A stretch of 16,822 bases of DNA from an uncultured Alphaproteobacteria bacterium (lineage in GTDB: Bacteria; Pseudomonadota; Alphaproteobacteria; CAKMZR01): NCBI GenBank assembly GCA_929200455.1, contig CAKMZR010000016.1, forward strand, positions 1-16,822, written 5' to 3'. Made by a program: the position numbers and the translations under genes. How positions within the stretch are numbered: position 1 is the first letter of the stretch; each line of letters opens with the position of its first letter. This document shows positions 1 through 7,498 of this stretch, one piece after another. The notes under the pieces were generated by a model. That model was not told where the DNA came from, did no database searches, and saw only the letters and a program-made list of their open reading frames with translations.

Positions 1-1098
1 AAAATCATAACGTGCACTGTGCAAATTCTCACTCCCCTCGCCATTCCCCAAAAACACATAAGAACCAGGCTTCTCCTCAAGCATAAACGCAAAATCTTCC
101 CCCCCCATCGTCGGCAAAGTACGCTCCACATTCCCACTCCCCAGTAACTCCCGTGCCACGTCTTCTGCCAATGCCGTCTCAGAAACCGTGTTCTCCAATA
201 CAGGATAATTCCTCCGATAATCCATCAATACCTCAACCCCAAACGCTCCAGAAACACCACGATTCACCCGCTCAATTTCTTCCTCCACACGCGCAAAACT
301 CTCCTTCGACAAAGTCCGCACCGTACCCCCCAAAGAGACCTCGTCAGGAATCACATTAAATACTTCCCCTCCTCGAAACTTCGTCACACTCACAACCACA
401 GAGTCCAAAGGATCCGTGCCTCGCGATACAATACTCTGAAGCCCCACAACCAAGTGTGACGCCGCCACCACAGGATCCCTCACCTGATGCGGCATCGCCG
501 CGTGTCCTCCCTTACCCTTCACCCTAATCTCAAAAACATCCGTCGACGCCATCATCGCACCGTCCTTCACCCCAATCCAACCCACAGGCTTGCCCGGCCA
601 ATTGTGCAGACCCCACACACTCTCCATCGGAAACCTACGAAACAATCCGTCTTCCATCATACGACGCGCTCCCGCACCACCCTCCTCCGCAGGCTGGAAT
701 ATCACATAACAACGTCCAGAAAAATTTCGACGCTCAGACAAATACTTCGACGCACACAACAACATCGCCATATGACCATCATGTCCACACGCGTGCATCT
801 TACCCTCATGCAAGGAACACCAATCCACCCCGCTCAACTCCTCTATATCAAGACCATCAATGTCTGCCCGCAAACCCACCGCACGATTTCCTCCACCCTT
901 CCCCTCTATCACCCCCACAACCCCCGTTCCTCCCAATCCCCTATGCACCTCCACACCCATCTCCTCCAACCGACTCGCCACAAAATCTGACGCATAAAAC
1001 TCCTCATAACACGTCGCAGGATAACGGTGCAACTCGCGACGCCAACCCACCGCCTCCTCCGCCAACTCCCTCATCCCCTCCAATCTCTTCATCTCCAT
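1..1098 (-). CDS. M20D-family amidohydrolase (hippurate hydrolase / N-acyl-amino-acid deacylase type), 3' end cut by window
   Basis: Predicted dinuclear-metal hydrolase that removes acyl groups from N-acyl amino acids; the substrate cannot be told from sequence. The 366 visible codons are open to the window edge. Seen: GLRADIDGLDI (about residues 75-85), the metal-binding MHACGHDGHM (101-110), FQPAEEGGAGA (about 134-144) with the paired glutamates, GLHNWPG (163-169), and near the edge MGGEDFAF and a late histidine. Family members are about 390 residues, so roughly 25 are missing. The ATG at 1098 lies 2 bp after the gpt stop and has AGGTGA just upstream; an ATG at 1092 is also possible. It is probably translated with gpt. 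An eight-G run codes for the MGGED turn, and the frame is intact across it. Family assignment is firm, specificity is not. Confidence 0.9.
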   Translation of the reverse strand, partial: MEMKRLEGMRELAEEAVGWRRELHRYPATCYEEFYASDFVASRLEEMGVEVHRGLGGTGVVGVIEGKGGGNRAVGLRADIDGLDIEELSGVDWCSLHEGKMHACGHDGHMAMLLCASKYLSERRNFSGRCYVIFQPAEEGGAGARRMMEDGLFRRFPMESVWGLHNWPGKPVGWIGVKDGAMMASTDVFEIRVKGKGGHAAMPHQVRDPVVAASHLVVGLQSIVSRGTDPLDSVVVSVTKFRGGEVFNVIPDEVSLGGTVRTLSKESFARVEEEIERVNRGVSGAFGVEVLMDYRRNYPVLENTVSETALAEDVARELLGSGNVERTLPTMGGEDFAFMLEEKPGSYVFLGNGEGSENLHSARYDF

Positions 1099-1100
1099 GC

Positions 1101-1592
1101 TCACCTCACAAGCGGCTGGGCATACGTCATCTCCACATCCCACGGAAATAATATCCAAGTCGCCTGAGACACCTCCGTCACATACGTATCCGCATACGGC
1201 CTCCCCGCTGGCTTCGCATATATCGTCGCATAATGAGCTCGTGGCAATAACTCCTTAATCCGCGCAAAAGTCGCTCCCGTATCCGTCAAATCATCCACAA
1301 CCACCAATCCCTCTCCCCCCGTCTTCAAAAATACTTCATTCACCCCCTTCAATACCTCCACCTTGCTCTGTGCCCTCTCGTCATACGATGCCACACTTAT
1401 CGAATCAATCATTCTGATGTTCAATTCTCGCGACACAATCGCTGACGGCACCAAACCTCCTCGAGTCACCGACACCAAGCCCTCAAACGGTCCCACGTCC
1501 TTCAACCTCCACGCAAGTGCCCGTGCATCTCTATGCAACTCAGGCCACGATACTGGAAAATCTTGTGTGTATCCTTCTGCCAATTCCGACAT
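1101..1592 (-). CDS. gpt: Xanthine-guanine phosphoribosyltransferase
   Basis: Purine salvage enzyme that transfers phosphoribose from PRPP to xanthine or guanine (and weakly hypoxanthine). The 163-residue product resembles E. coli Gpt along its length: VSRGGLVP-like VTRGGLVPSAIVSREL (about 42-57), the PRPP-binding loop VVVDDLTDTGAT (97-108), then IYAKPAGRP (about 124-132) and a TWILFPWD motif near the end. The frame is open up to 1742, but the ATG at 1592 is chosen because AGGAGG lies 5 nt before it and homology starts there. The M20 amidohydrolase follows 2 bp downstream. It is divergent from cycM across 188 bp in which I see no convincing promoter. Confidence 0.93.
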   Translation of the reverse strand: MSELAEGYTQDFPVSWPELHRDARALAWRLKDVGPFEGLVSVTRGGLVPSAIVSRELNIRMIDSISVASYDERAQSKVEVLKGVNEVFLKTGGEGLVVVDDLTDTGATFARIKELLPRAHYATIYAKPAGRPYADTYVTEVSQATWILFPWDVEMTYAQPLVR

Positions 1593-1780
1593 CCCTTCCT
1601 CCTCTCGCTTCGTTCTCTTCACCCCAACACACTCTACACCCACATCAACCTTTTTTCTACTCCCTATAAAACCATACTCCCTCTCTTCTTGTTGCATCCA
1701 ATCGATTTTTTTTGTACAAGTTATAGGGATGCCTCTCCCCAAGGCCTACCTCCAAACCAAAAACATTCCTATTTTCGACC

Positions 1781-2368
1781 ATGAAACACAATAAAGATCC
1801 CCTCATCCTCAACAAAATTGTCGCTTCCCTTCTTGTTGGCGGCCTCGTCATTATGGGCTCCGGCTATCTCGTCGACATCCTCTATCACACATCCATTCCC
1901 GAAAAACCCGCATACTTCATCGAACCCCTCGATACCAACCAAACCACAGCAAAACAAGAACCAGAATTTCCTCCACTCAATGAACGTCTAAGAGTCGTCT
2001 CTTCCCTTGACGGCGACTCCATCAAACGCGGAAAAGTCCTGTTCAAAAAATGTAAGTCTTGCCATACCACCAATAAAGGCGGGAAAAATGGCGTCGGACC
2101 CAACCTTTGGAATGTCGTCGCTCATGAAGCCGGCCAAAAACAAAGCTTCAAATATTCCAGAAATATCTCAGAAGTCGGTGATTGGTCTTTCGACAAACTC
2201 GACAAATTTATCGAAAAACCTTCCGCTTTCCTCAAAGGCACAAAAATGAGCTTCGCAGGCATAAAACATCCCATGCAAAGAGCTTCCGTGCTCCTTTATC
2301 TCAACTCTCTTTCCGATACTCCCGCTCCCCTGCCTGTTGACGGTTCCGACGGTGGTGCCGACAAGTAA
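1781..2368 (+). CDS. cycM: Membrane-anchored cytochrome c (CycM type)
   Basis: Periplasmic class I c-type cytochrome tethered by an N-terminal helix; CycM-type proteins carry electrons from the bc1 complex to an aa3-type terminal oxidase in alphaproteobacteria. In the 195-residue product an uncleaved hydrophobic segment spans about 13-33, followed by a linker to about residue 70. The heme-binding site CKSCH is at 91-95, GVGPNLWNVV at 104-113, and the distal methionine ligand is probably M156 in GTKMSFAGI. The C-terminal tail is acidic and Gly/Asp-rich. No Shine-Dalgarno sequence precedes the ATG. The gene converges on purK, with the repeat array in between. Class is certain; the redox partner is inferred. 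Confidence 0.88.
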   Translation: MKHNKDPLILNKIVASLLVGGLVIMGSGYLVDILYHTSIPEKPAYFIEPLDTNQTTAKQEPEFPPLNERLRVVSSLDGDSIKRGKVLFKKCKSCHTTNKGGKNGVGPNLWNVVAHEAGQKQSFKYSRNISEVGDWSFDKLDKFIEKPSAFLKGTKMSFAGIKHPMQRASVLLYLNSLSDTPAPLPVDGSDGGADK

Positions 2369-2391
2369 TCCCGAGCCTGCCCGTCCCTGTG

Positions 2392-2408
2392 TGACCTAAC
2401 CTAGGTCA
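2392..2408. repeat. Perfect inverted repeat in first array unit
   Basis: TGACCTA-ACC-TAGGTCA forms a 7-bp perfect stem with a 3-nt loop, on either strand. No run of T follows on either side, so it is not a standard Rho-independent terminator. The exact copy in unit 2 is at 2470-2486. In the later units the stem shrinks to 6 bp (about 2606-2620) or gains a mismatch (about 2683-2697). Confidence 0.8.
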
Positions 2409-2469
2409 GTCTCAGAAAGCCAGTCTGTGCGTGACCTAACCTAGACTCAGAACCCTGCTCGTCCCTGTG

Positions 2470-2486
2470 TGACCTAACCTAGGTCA
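2470..2486. repeat. Perfect inverted repeat in second array unit
   Basis: Exact second copy of the 17-nt hairpin TGACCTA-ACC-TAGGTCA, 78 bp after the first. It stays intact in two units while flanking bases vary. Confidence 0.8.
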
Positions 2487-2539
2487 GCCCCAAAAAGCCA
2501 GTCTGTGCGTGACCTAACCTAGACTCAGAACCCTGCTCG

Positions 2540-2588
2540 TCCCCTATGCACTTCCAAGCCCATCTCCTCCAGCTTGTGCGACACAAAA
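2540..2588 (-). pseudogene. 49-bp relic of an M20D amidohydrolase gene inside the repeat array
   Basis: These 49 bases align without gaps to 937-985 of the neighbouring M20 gene; I count 39 identical positions. Read on the minus strand they encode FVSHKLEEMGLEVHRG, against FVASRLEEMGVEVHRG at residues 39-54 of the intact protein (12 of 16 identical, with conservative changes). The differences look like those between paralogs, not a fresh copy. The relic has no start or flanking homology and begins and ends at repeat sequence. It is a fragment, not a gene. Confidence 0.8.
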
Positions 2589-2709
2589 CCTGCTCGTCCC
2601 TGTGCGACCTAACCTAGGTCAGCCCCAGAAAGTCAGTCTGTACGCGACCTAACCTAGACTCAGAACCTGCTCGTCCCTGTGCGACCCAACCTAGGTCAGC
2701 CCCAGAAAA

Positions 2710-3801
2710 CTAGTCTGTACGCGGAAAAAGTCGCGTGAAATGTCCCATCTTGCGACCCTTCCGCTTCTCCTTCTTCCCGTAAATATATAGGCGACCCGGC
2801 ACATCTCCAGACAGCAAAACCCGCCAGTTGTCAATCTCTTCACCCAAAAGATTAATCATTTCCGCGTCATACACACGATCCGTCAACGGCACCGGCAAAT
2901 TGCAAATCATACTCACAAGCAAACGAAATTGACTGCTCACAGCCCCGTCCATCGTCCAGTGACCCGAATTATGCGGACGCGGGGCCAACTCATTCACCAA
3001 AATCTCTCCCTCCCCCGTCACAAACATTTCTACCGCCATAATCCCATGAAGATTAAGGGACTTGGCCAACTTCTCCGCCATCGCCTTCGCCCGCACCCGA
3101 ACAGAACCCGAAATATCCGCAGGAACTACAGACATCTCCAAAATATGATCACTGTGACGGTTGTGAGTCGCCTCAAAACTCGCAAGTTCACCGCGACCAT
3201 TCCGACCCACAATCACAGAAATCTCATACGGATCCTCTATCCACGACTCATACACCCCCAAACGTACCCCCAAACTCTTCCACGAATCGCCCGCAGAATC
3301 CCAATTCATCACCCGAACCTGACCCTTACCGTCATACCCCCCCTCTGCCGCCTTCACCACTCCACCCTCACCCAAAACCGTCAAGGCCATCTCAAGCTCT
3401 TCCCTACTCGATACCACCCGCCACGGAACACAACGGAGACCACAACTTTCCACCTTCTGCTTTTCACGATAGCGATTCCTCGCCACAGCAAATACTTCAC
3501 GACCGGGGCGAACCTGCACACCCTCTCCCTCCAAAATCCTTAAAGCCTCGTCCGGAATGTTCTCAAACTCTACCGTCACCACATCACAGCGACGTCCGAA
3601 CTCTATAAGTGACGCCCTGTCATCATAACCCGACACCATGTGAGACGACACAACCCTACCCGCCGGTGCCTCTTCGTCAGGATCATACACCACACAGAAA
3701 TATCCCAAGTCATGTGCAGATTGTGCCAACATCTTGCCCAGTTGTCCCCCTCCCAATATGCCGATCGTCGAACCAGGCGGTATCTCCTTCCCTACACTCA
3801 A
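2710..3801 (-). CDS. purK: N5-carboxyaminoimidazole ribonucleotide synthase (PurK)
   Basis: ATP-grasp enzyme of purine synthesis that carboxylates AIR with bicarbonate and ATP to give N5-CAIR, the substrate of PurE. The 363-residue product shows GILGGGQLGKM (14-24), VEFENIP (77-83), the ATP-grasp loop GGYDGKGQ (154-161), VNELAPRPHNSGHWT (269-283) and the C-terminal YGKKEKRKGRKMGH typical of PurK. No ATG fits; the reading starts at TTG 3801, 3 bp after the purE stop, with only a weak GGGGG upstream. The last residues RTD and the TAG stop are written by the final partial unit of the repeat array, which enters the gene for about 14 bp. Confidence 0.95.
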   Translation of the reverse strand: MSVGKEIPPGSTIGILGGGQLGKMLAQSAHDLGYFCVVYDPDEEAPAGRVVSSHMVSGYDDRASLIEFGRRCDVVTVEFENIPDEALRILEGEGVQVRPGREVFAVARNRYREKQKVESCGLRCVPWRVVSSREELEMALTVLGEGGVVKAAEGGYDGKGQVRVMNWDSAGDSWKSLGVRLGVYESWIEDPYEISVIVGRNGRGELASFEATHNRHSDHILEMSVVPADISGSVRVRAKAMAEKLAKSLNLHGIMAVEMFVTGEGEILVNELAPRPHNSGHWTMDGAVSSQFRLLVSMICNLPVPLTDRVYDAEMINLLGEEIDNWRVLLSGDVPGRLYIYGKKEKRKGRKMGHFTRLFPRTD

Positions 3802-3804
3802 CGC

Positions 3805-4329
3805 TCAAACCCCCGCAAATCCAGACGGCTTCAACGCCACCTTCTCCGTTTGCTCCGCACGGTAAGACTCCAACTTACGCCCCACATCCTCGTCCTCACC
3901 CCCTATAATCGATACCGCAAATAAAGCCGCATTCACCGCTCCCGCCTTCCCCACCGCAAAAGTTCCCACAGGAACCCCTCCAGGCATCTGCACTATCGAA
4001 AACAAACTGTCCAATCCCAATAACGACTTCCCCTCCACAGGAACCCCCAATACAGGCACCGTCGTCAAAGACGCTATCATCCCAGGCAAATGTGCAGAAC
4101 CACCCGCTCCCGCTATCACAACCCTCACCCCTCGACCCCTCAACCCCCGCCCATACTCAAACAACCTCTCAGGAGTCCGATGGGCAGACACAATACCCAC
4201 CTCGTAATCCTCCCCCAGAAATCTCTCCAAAATAGACGACGCATGAGACATCACCCCCCAGTCACTCTCACTGCCCATCACCAAAGACACACGCACGCCA
4301 CAACCCCCGTCAAATCTTACCTCGCCCAT
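3805..4329 (-). CDS. purE: N5-carboxyaminoimidazole ribonucleotide mutase (PurE, class I)
   Basis: Rearranges N5-CAIR to CAIR in purine synthesis, acting directly after PurK. The 174-residue product has MGSESDWGVM (18-27), VSAHRTPERL (47-56) with the catalytic histidine H50, and GAGGSAHLPGMIAS (74-87). With purK next to it, this is the bacterial class I type. The ATG at 4329 starts 1 bp after the sppA stop; a GTG a few codons downstream could also be the start, since most PurE N-termini are about 8-10 residues shorter. Order on the minus strand is sppA, purE, purK with gaps of 1 and 3 bp, so the three are probably cotranscribed. Confidence 0.95.
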   Translation of the reverse strand: MGEVRFDGGCGVRVSLVMGSESDWGVMSHASSILERFLGEDYEVGIVSAHRTPERLFEYGRGLRGRGVRVVIAGAGGSAHLPGMIASLTTVPVLGVPVEGKSLLGLDSLFSIVQMPGGVPVGTFAVGKAGAVNAALFAVSIIGGEDEDVGRKLESYRAEQTEKVALKPSGFAGV

Positions 4330-4330
4330 C

Positions 4331-6223
4331 CTAACCCGCTCGCATCATCGCCTGTCCCATCCGACCGTCCACATTCACGCCCGCAGAATGCAAAATACTC
4401 ATCATCATCACGCCCGCTTTCGAAAGCAAAACCTTCGCGTAACCAAACAAGTCCAATACATCCCCAAAACCTACATCCCTTTCCACGACCACCAACTCCA
4501 CACGATCATCCTCTTCCCACGACAACAAAGCGCGCAATTCCTCTTCCGCCTCCTTCACACTGCCCTCCAAATCCGCCAATCCAAGCTCCAAAGCCGCCTC
4601 TCCACTCCATACCCGACCTTGAGCCAACTCATCCACCCTCTCAGGCGACAAGCCACGACCATCCGCCACACGCTCCACAAACTTCTCATAATACCAACCC
4701 ACAATCTTCTCACCCAACTCCAAGTCCTCCTTCGCAGGACGACGCGAATCAGAAAATAAAGTCGCAAAACGACCACGCGCAAAACGCTCCCAATTCACCC
4801 CCAAACGCTCAAACATCCTCTCGTACACCAAAAATCCCAAAACCACGCCTATCGAACCCGTCACAGCCCCTCGCTCCATCACAATACGCTCTCCCGCTAC
4901 CGCCATATAGTAACCGCCACTCGCCGCAACATCATCTATCACCACCACAAGAGGCTTCTTCTCATTCAGCCTCTTCAACGCCCACCACAGCTCATCCGAG
5001 GCTCCCACCTCTCCACCCGGAGACGATATCCTCAGAATCACACCCTCATAATCCTCATCATCTCCCATCTCCTCAAACCTCTCTACCCAGTACGACGCAT
5101 TCACGCCCACATCGCCTCCCTCCCACGGATTAACATCAACAGGAGCACTGTAAATCGGACCAGACAAGGACACATACGCCACCCTCTTCGACTCCTCCGA
5201 TTCCTCCAAATCATCCCAGCGAAGCGTCTCCATATAAGCATGCAAATCCACAAAATCAACCCCATCTCCACACACCTCAGAATCCACTTCCTCATCTCCA
5301 CACCCCTTCCCTCGAGCTTCCAGAACCTCATACACCACCAAATCCTCAAAATCACTATAGTATCCCTCCCCATCCACCATGCCACCCTCCAACGCCTCTT
5401 CCGACGTGTGCATCCCTCCAGACACAAGTCTTTCAAAATCAGAACCCTCTCCCAACCTCCTTCCACCCAACGATACCGAACGCGTCTGGGCAAACCAATC
5501 CTCAAGAAGAGCCTCCGCCTGCTCCCTCTCATACGGAGACGCTCCCCTCTCTCCCAACCAATCCGCCGCCGTCTTATACCTTCCCTCCTTCAACACATAA
5601 GAATCTATCCCCACAGAACCCAAAAAATCTCCCACATACGCCTGCTCATACCCATAACCCCTCATCCCCAAAATACCCACAGGCGATAACCACAACTCAT
5701 CAGAAGGCTGAAATAACGCATACGACGTCATCGTCAAACCATTGCCTCCATGTACATACACCTTCTTGTCCGAATCGAACAATACCTTCATCGAACGCGA
5801 CAAAAATTGCATCTCAGAAATCGAGGGACTGTACAAACCCATCTCCACCATAACCCCCTCAACCCTCTCATCCGACGCCAAAACCTCCATCGCCTCCGGG
5901 AATAACCTTCGTACAGGCGAACCCCCTATCTCACCATCCAAGTCAGACAAAAGATCGTCCAATTCATAATGAACCAAAAAACGTTCCGGCAACGCCTCAG
6001 GCTCACGAAAATCTCCCCAATAATCTCCAAATCCAAACATACGAGAAAAATCAGAAAACTCTCCTTGACTCTCCTCCTCCAACGACGAAAAACCTTCCGC
6101 CACCACAAACATAATCACCACCACAAAAATTATCGCTACAAATCCCACACCCACATAAAACCATGTCACCAACTTCCACGCAAAACGAAAAAACCAACCA
6201 AAAAATTTCAATACACTCAGCAT
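4331..6223 (-). CDS. sppA: Signal peptide peptidase SppA, long (67K) S49 type
   Basis: Membrane-bound serine protease that degrades leftover signal peptides after export. It has the long two-domain form. A transmembrane helix covers about residues 20-45; the N-terminal S49 domain supplies the lysine base in GRYKTAADW (K217 in this numbering); the C-terminal domain supplies the serine in DVAASGGYY (S435), followed by VTGSIGVV. The linker between the domains is very acidic. Two ATGs are possible: at 6232, AAGGAG would sit only 1 nt away, whereas at 6223 the spacing is 10 nt, so 6223 is preferred (630 residues). The downstream genes purE and purK are functionally unrelated. Confidence 0.93.
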   Translation of the reverse strand: MLSVLKFFGWFFRFAWKLVTWFYVGVGFVAIIFVVVIMFVVAEGFSSLEEESQGEFSDFSRMFGFGDYWGDFREPEALPERFLVHYELDDLLSDLDGEIGGSPVRRLFPEAMEVLASDERVEGVMVEMGLYSPSISEMQFLSRSMKVLFDSDKKVYVHGGNGLTMTSYALFQPSDELWLSPVGILGMRGYGYEQAYVGDFLGSVGIDSYVLKEGRYKTAADWLGERGASPYEREQAEALLEDWFAQTRSVSLGGRRLGEGSDFERLVSGGMHTSEEALEGGMVDGEGYYSDFEDLVVYEVLEARGKGCGDEEVDSEVCGDGVDFVDLHAYMETLRWDDLEESEESKRVAYVSLSGPIYSAPVDVNPWEGGDVGVNASYWVERFEEMGDDEDYEGVILRISSPGGEVGASDELWWALKRLNEKKPLVVVIDDVAASGGYYMAVAGERIVMERGAVTGSIGVVLGFLVYERMFERLGVNWERFARGRFATLFSDSRRPAKEDLELGEKIVGWYYEKFVERVADGRGLSPERVDELAQGRVWSGEAALELGLADLEGSVKEAEEELRALLSWEEDDRVELVVVERDVGFGDVLDLFGYAKVLLSKAGVMMMSILHSAGVNVDGRMGQAMMRAG

Positions 6224-6284
6224 AACTCTCATTCTCCTTACTTACTCTTTTCGTACTCTATACTCTGTATCCCCCTCAACTTCC

Positions 6285-6312
6285 TTGCCTTTTATGATAC
6301 TTGTCCTATAAT
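6285..6312 (+). promoter_or_regulatory. Probable sigma-70 promoter for the TerB-family gene
   Basis: TTGCCT (6285-6290), a 16-bp spacer and a perfect TATAAT (6307-6312). It lies about 90 bp before the ATG at 6405, in the 181-bp gap divergent from sppA. It is the best promoter match seen in the window. Confidence 0.5.
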
Positions 6313-6404
6313 CCATCCAACCCCAGAAACTCTGCAAGTATCGCACAGCAAAAAGCCTCAAGTCAACATCAATAAAACCCTAACCCTAAACCTCAGGAAA
6401 TCCC

Positions 6405-6875
6405 ATGAATCTCTCCCAGAAAATCCTCAGCATCATCAAAAAACCACAATCCAATCACCCTCCTTCGCCGCAAAATGAACACCAACACCTCTCCACCTTC
6501 AGAAATGCCACCGCTCATCTCCTTGCTCATGTCGCCTTCATCGACGACAATCCTGATGAACGCGAACTCAACGTCGCCACTGATATACTCGTCAACGCCT
6601 TCGGCGATACCCAAGAACAAGCACGCGAAACCATAATCAACGCCGCTAACCACGCTGAAGAATGCGAAAATTGGTACGCAGACCTTCGCACCATATCCCA
6701 CCTCATCAACCAAGAAGAAAGACTAAATCTACTCTCATACCTATGGCAAGTCGTACTCGCAGACCAAAAAATCGACGACTATGAAGCCAACTTCATGCGC
6801 AGAATGGCTGGACTACTCGGAATTAGCGACAAAGACACCAACGCCATCAAAGTCAAAATCAAACAACAATCTTAA
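6405..6875 (+). CDS. TerB-family (tellurite-resistance TerB-like) protein
   Basis: A 156-residue, probably cytosolic, all-helical protein. Two related helical segments, HLLAHVAFIDDNPDERELN (about 38-56) and LLSYLWQVVLADQKIDDYE (about 108-126), each carry the acidic D-x(n)-D/E-x-E pattern of the TerB/DUF533 fold, ending with MRRMAGLLGIS. The family is widespread in alphaproteobacteria and its role is unknown; the name does not imply tellurite resistance here, since no other ter gene is near. A weak AGGAAA precedes the ATG. It converges on the BrnA-like gene with an 11-bp gap. Confidence 0.8.
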   Translation: MNLSQKILSIIKKPQSNHPPSPQNEHQHLSTFRNATAHLLAHVAFIDDNPDERELNVATDILVNAFGDTQEQARETIINAANHAEECENWYADLRTISHLINQEERLNLLSYLWQVVLADQKIDDYEANFMRRMAGLLGISDKDTNAIKVKIKQQS

Positions 6876-6886
6876 TTTCTCCCACC

Positions 6887-7291
6887 TCAACCCTCTTCCC
6901 GCAAACGACCCTCCACATAATAACGAAGAACCTGATTAATCCTCGTCTGATAACCAGAACCGTCCTTCTTAAAATGCGCGATAATATCCGGATCAAGCTT
7001 AATGTGTATCGCCTGCTTCCGCAAAACTCCCGAACCCCTAACGCCCCTCTTCGCCTTAACACCCACATCCCCGTTCACTTCCCTCTTCCGAAAACCCACA
7101 ACCTCCTCAACTTCCTTCACTTCGCCACTCCCCCTTCGAACCTTGTCTTGGGAAACTACAGGCACTTCCCCTTCCACCCCATCCTTCGCCTTCGCCTCAG
7201 AAGCTCCTTCTCCATCGGGCTGTACCACCTTCTTCCTCTGCTCATCCAACGCATACAACCTTCCAAAAGGTATCTTCGACATCCACATCAT
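6887..7291 (-). CDS. BrnA-antitoxin-like DNA-binding domain protein with a long N-terminal extension (orphan)
   Basis: The last 45 of 134 residues match the BrnA antitoxin pattern: KQAIHIKLDPDIIAHFKKDG then GYQTRINQVLRYYVE, a ribbon-helix-helix-like DNA-binding unit. The first 90 residues start with a short segment, SKIPFGRLYALDEQRKKVV, and continue in a charged, low-complexity, probably disordered linker rich in V, E, G and K. The start is set at ATG 7291, which has GAGGA 7 nt upstream; the frame is open back to 7366. No BrnT toxin ORF lies in the 207 bp before it or elsewhere in the window, so an antitoxin role is doubtful. A stand-alone regulator is equally possible. Confidence 0.65.
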   Translation of the reverse strand: MMWMSKIPFGRLYALDEQRKKVVQPDGEGASEAKAKDGVEGEVPVVSQDKVRRGSGEVKEVEEVVGFRKREVNGDVGVKAKRGVRGSGVLRKQAIHIKLDPDIIAHFKKDGSGYQTRINQVLRYYVEGRLREEG

Positions 7292-7498
7292 AGCATTATC
7301 CTCACATCTCTCCGGCAAAAAAGTATGTACCCCCACCGCTCCACACATCTCCAAAAAACACTCCACTACACCCTACTTCACCAATACAAAAACCTCCATA
7401 TACGTGTCAAACCGTATTTCCTACATCTCAACAAAATCAAAGACACTTTCTTCCTGAAAAAAGGAACATACTCACAAAAACTTTACCCTCAACACTCC

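Larger units (their letters stand above)
2376..2723. repeat. Dimeric 78-bp tandem repeat array between cycM and purK
   Basis: Units begin with CCTGCTCGTCC or a variant: 2376-2453 (78 bp), 2454-2531 (78 bp), 2532-2588 (interrupted after about 9 bp by foreign sequence), 2589-2665 (77 bp) and 2666-2723 (partial, ending inside purK). Each full unit is two related halves of about 39 bp. Both carry the core GACCTAACCTAG; the first continues GTCAG, the second ACTCAG. I count seven cores, the last with one substitution. The first-half core is self-complementary. Units differ at scattered positions, so the array is not a recent perfect expansion. It has no coding potential and no CRISPR-like unique spacers. 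It separates two convergent genes, so it may affect termination; that is inference. Confidence 0.92.

Noticed and set aside
99..106. Eight-G run (minus strand) in the M20 gene as a phase-variation switch; a similar run lies in smc near 15,949-15,956
   Set aside because: Both runs encode conserved glycine-containing motifs, frames are intact, and smc is a housekeeping gene in which switching is unlikely.
1712..1719. TTGTACAA palindrome in the gpt-cycM gap as an operator
   Set aside because: An 8-bp palindrome next to a T-run, without a second copy or a convincing promoter nearby, is not enough.
2376..2723. CRISPR array
   Set aside because: Repeats are contiguous 78-bp units made of two related halves. 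There are no unique spacers of even length and no cas genes in the window.
4090..5133. 347-codon open frame on the plus strand opposite purE and sppA
   Set aside because: It is Pro/Ser/His-rich, matches no family, and lies antisense to two well-supported genes. The C-rich plus strand opens many such shadow frames.
6374..6392. Telomere-like CCCTAA repeats before the TerB-family gene
   Set aside because: Only about two and a half copies in a C/A-rich strand; likely chance in the 5' leader.
7381..7410. Minus-strand promoter for the BrnA-like gene with perfect TTGACA at 7405-7410
   Set aside because: No acceptable -10 hexamer at 16-18 bp; the best candidate, TATTGG, shares only three bases with the consensus.
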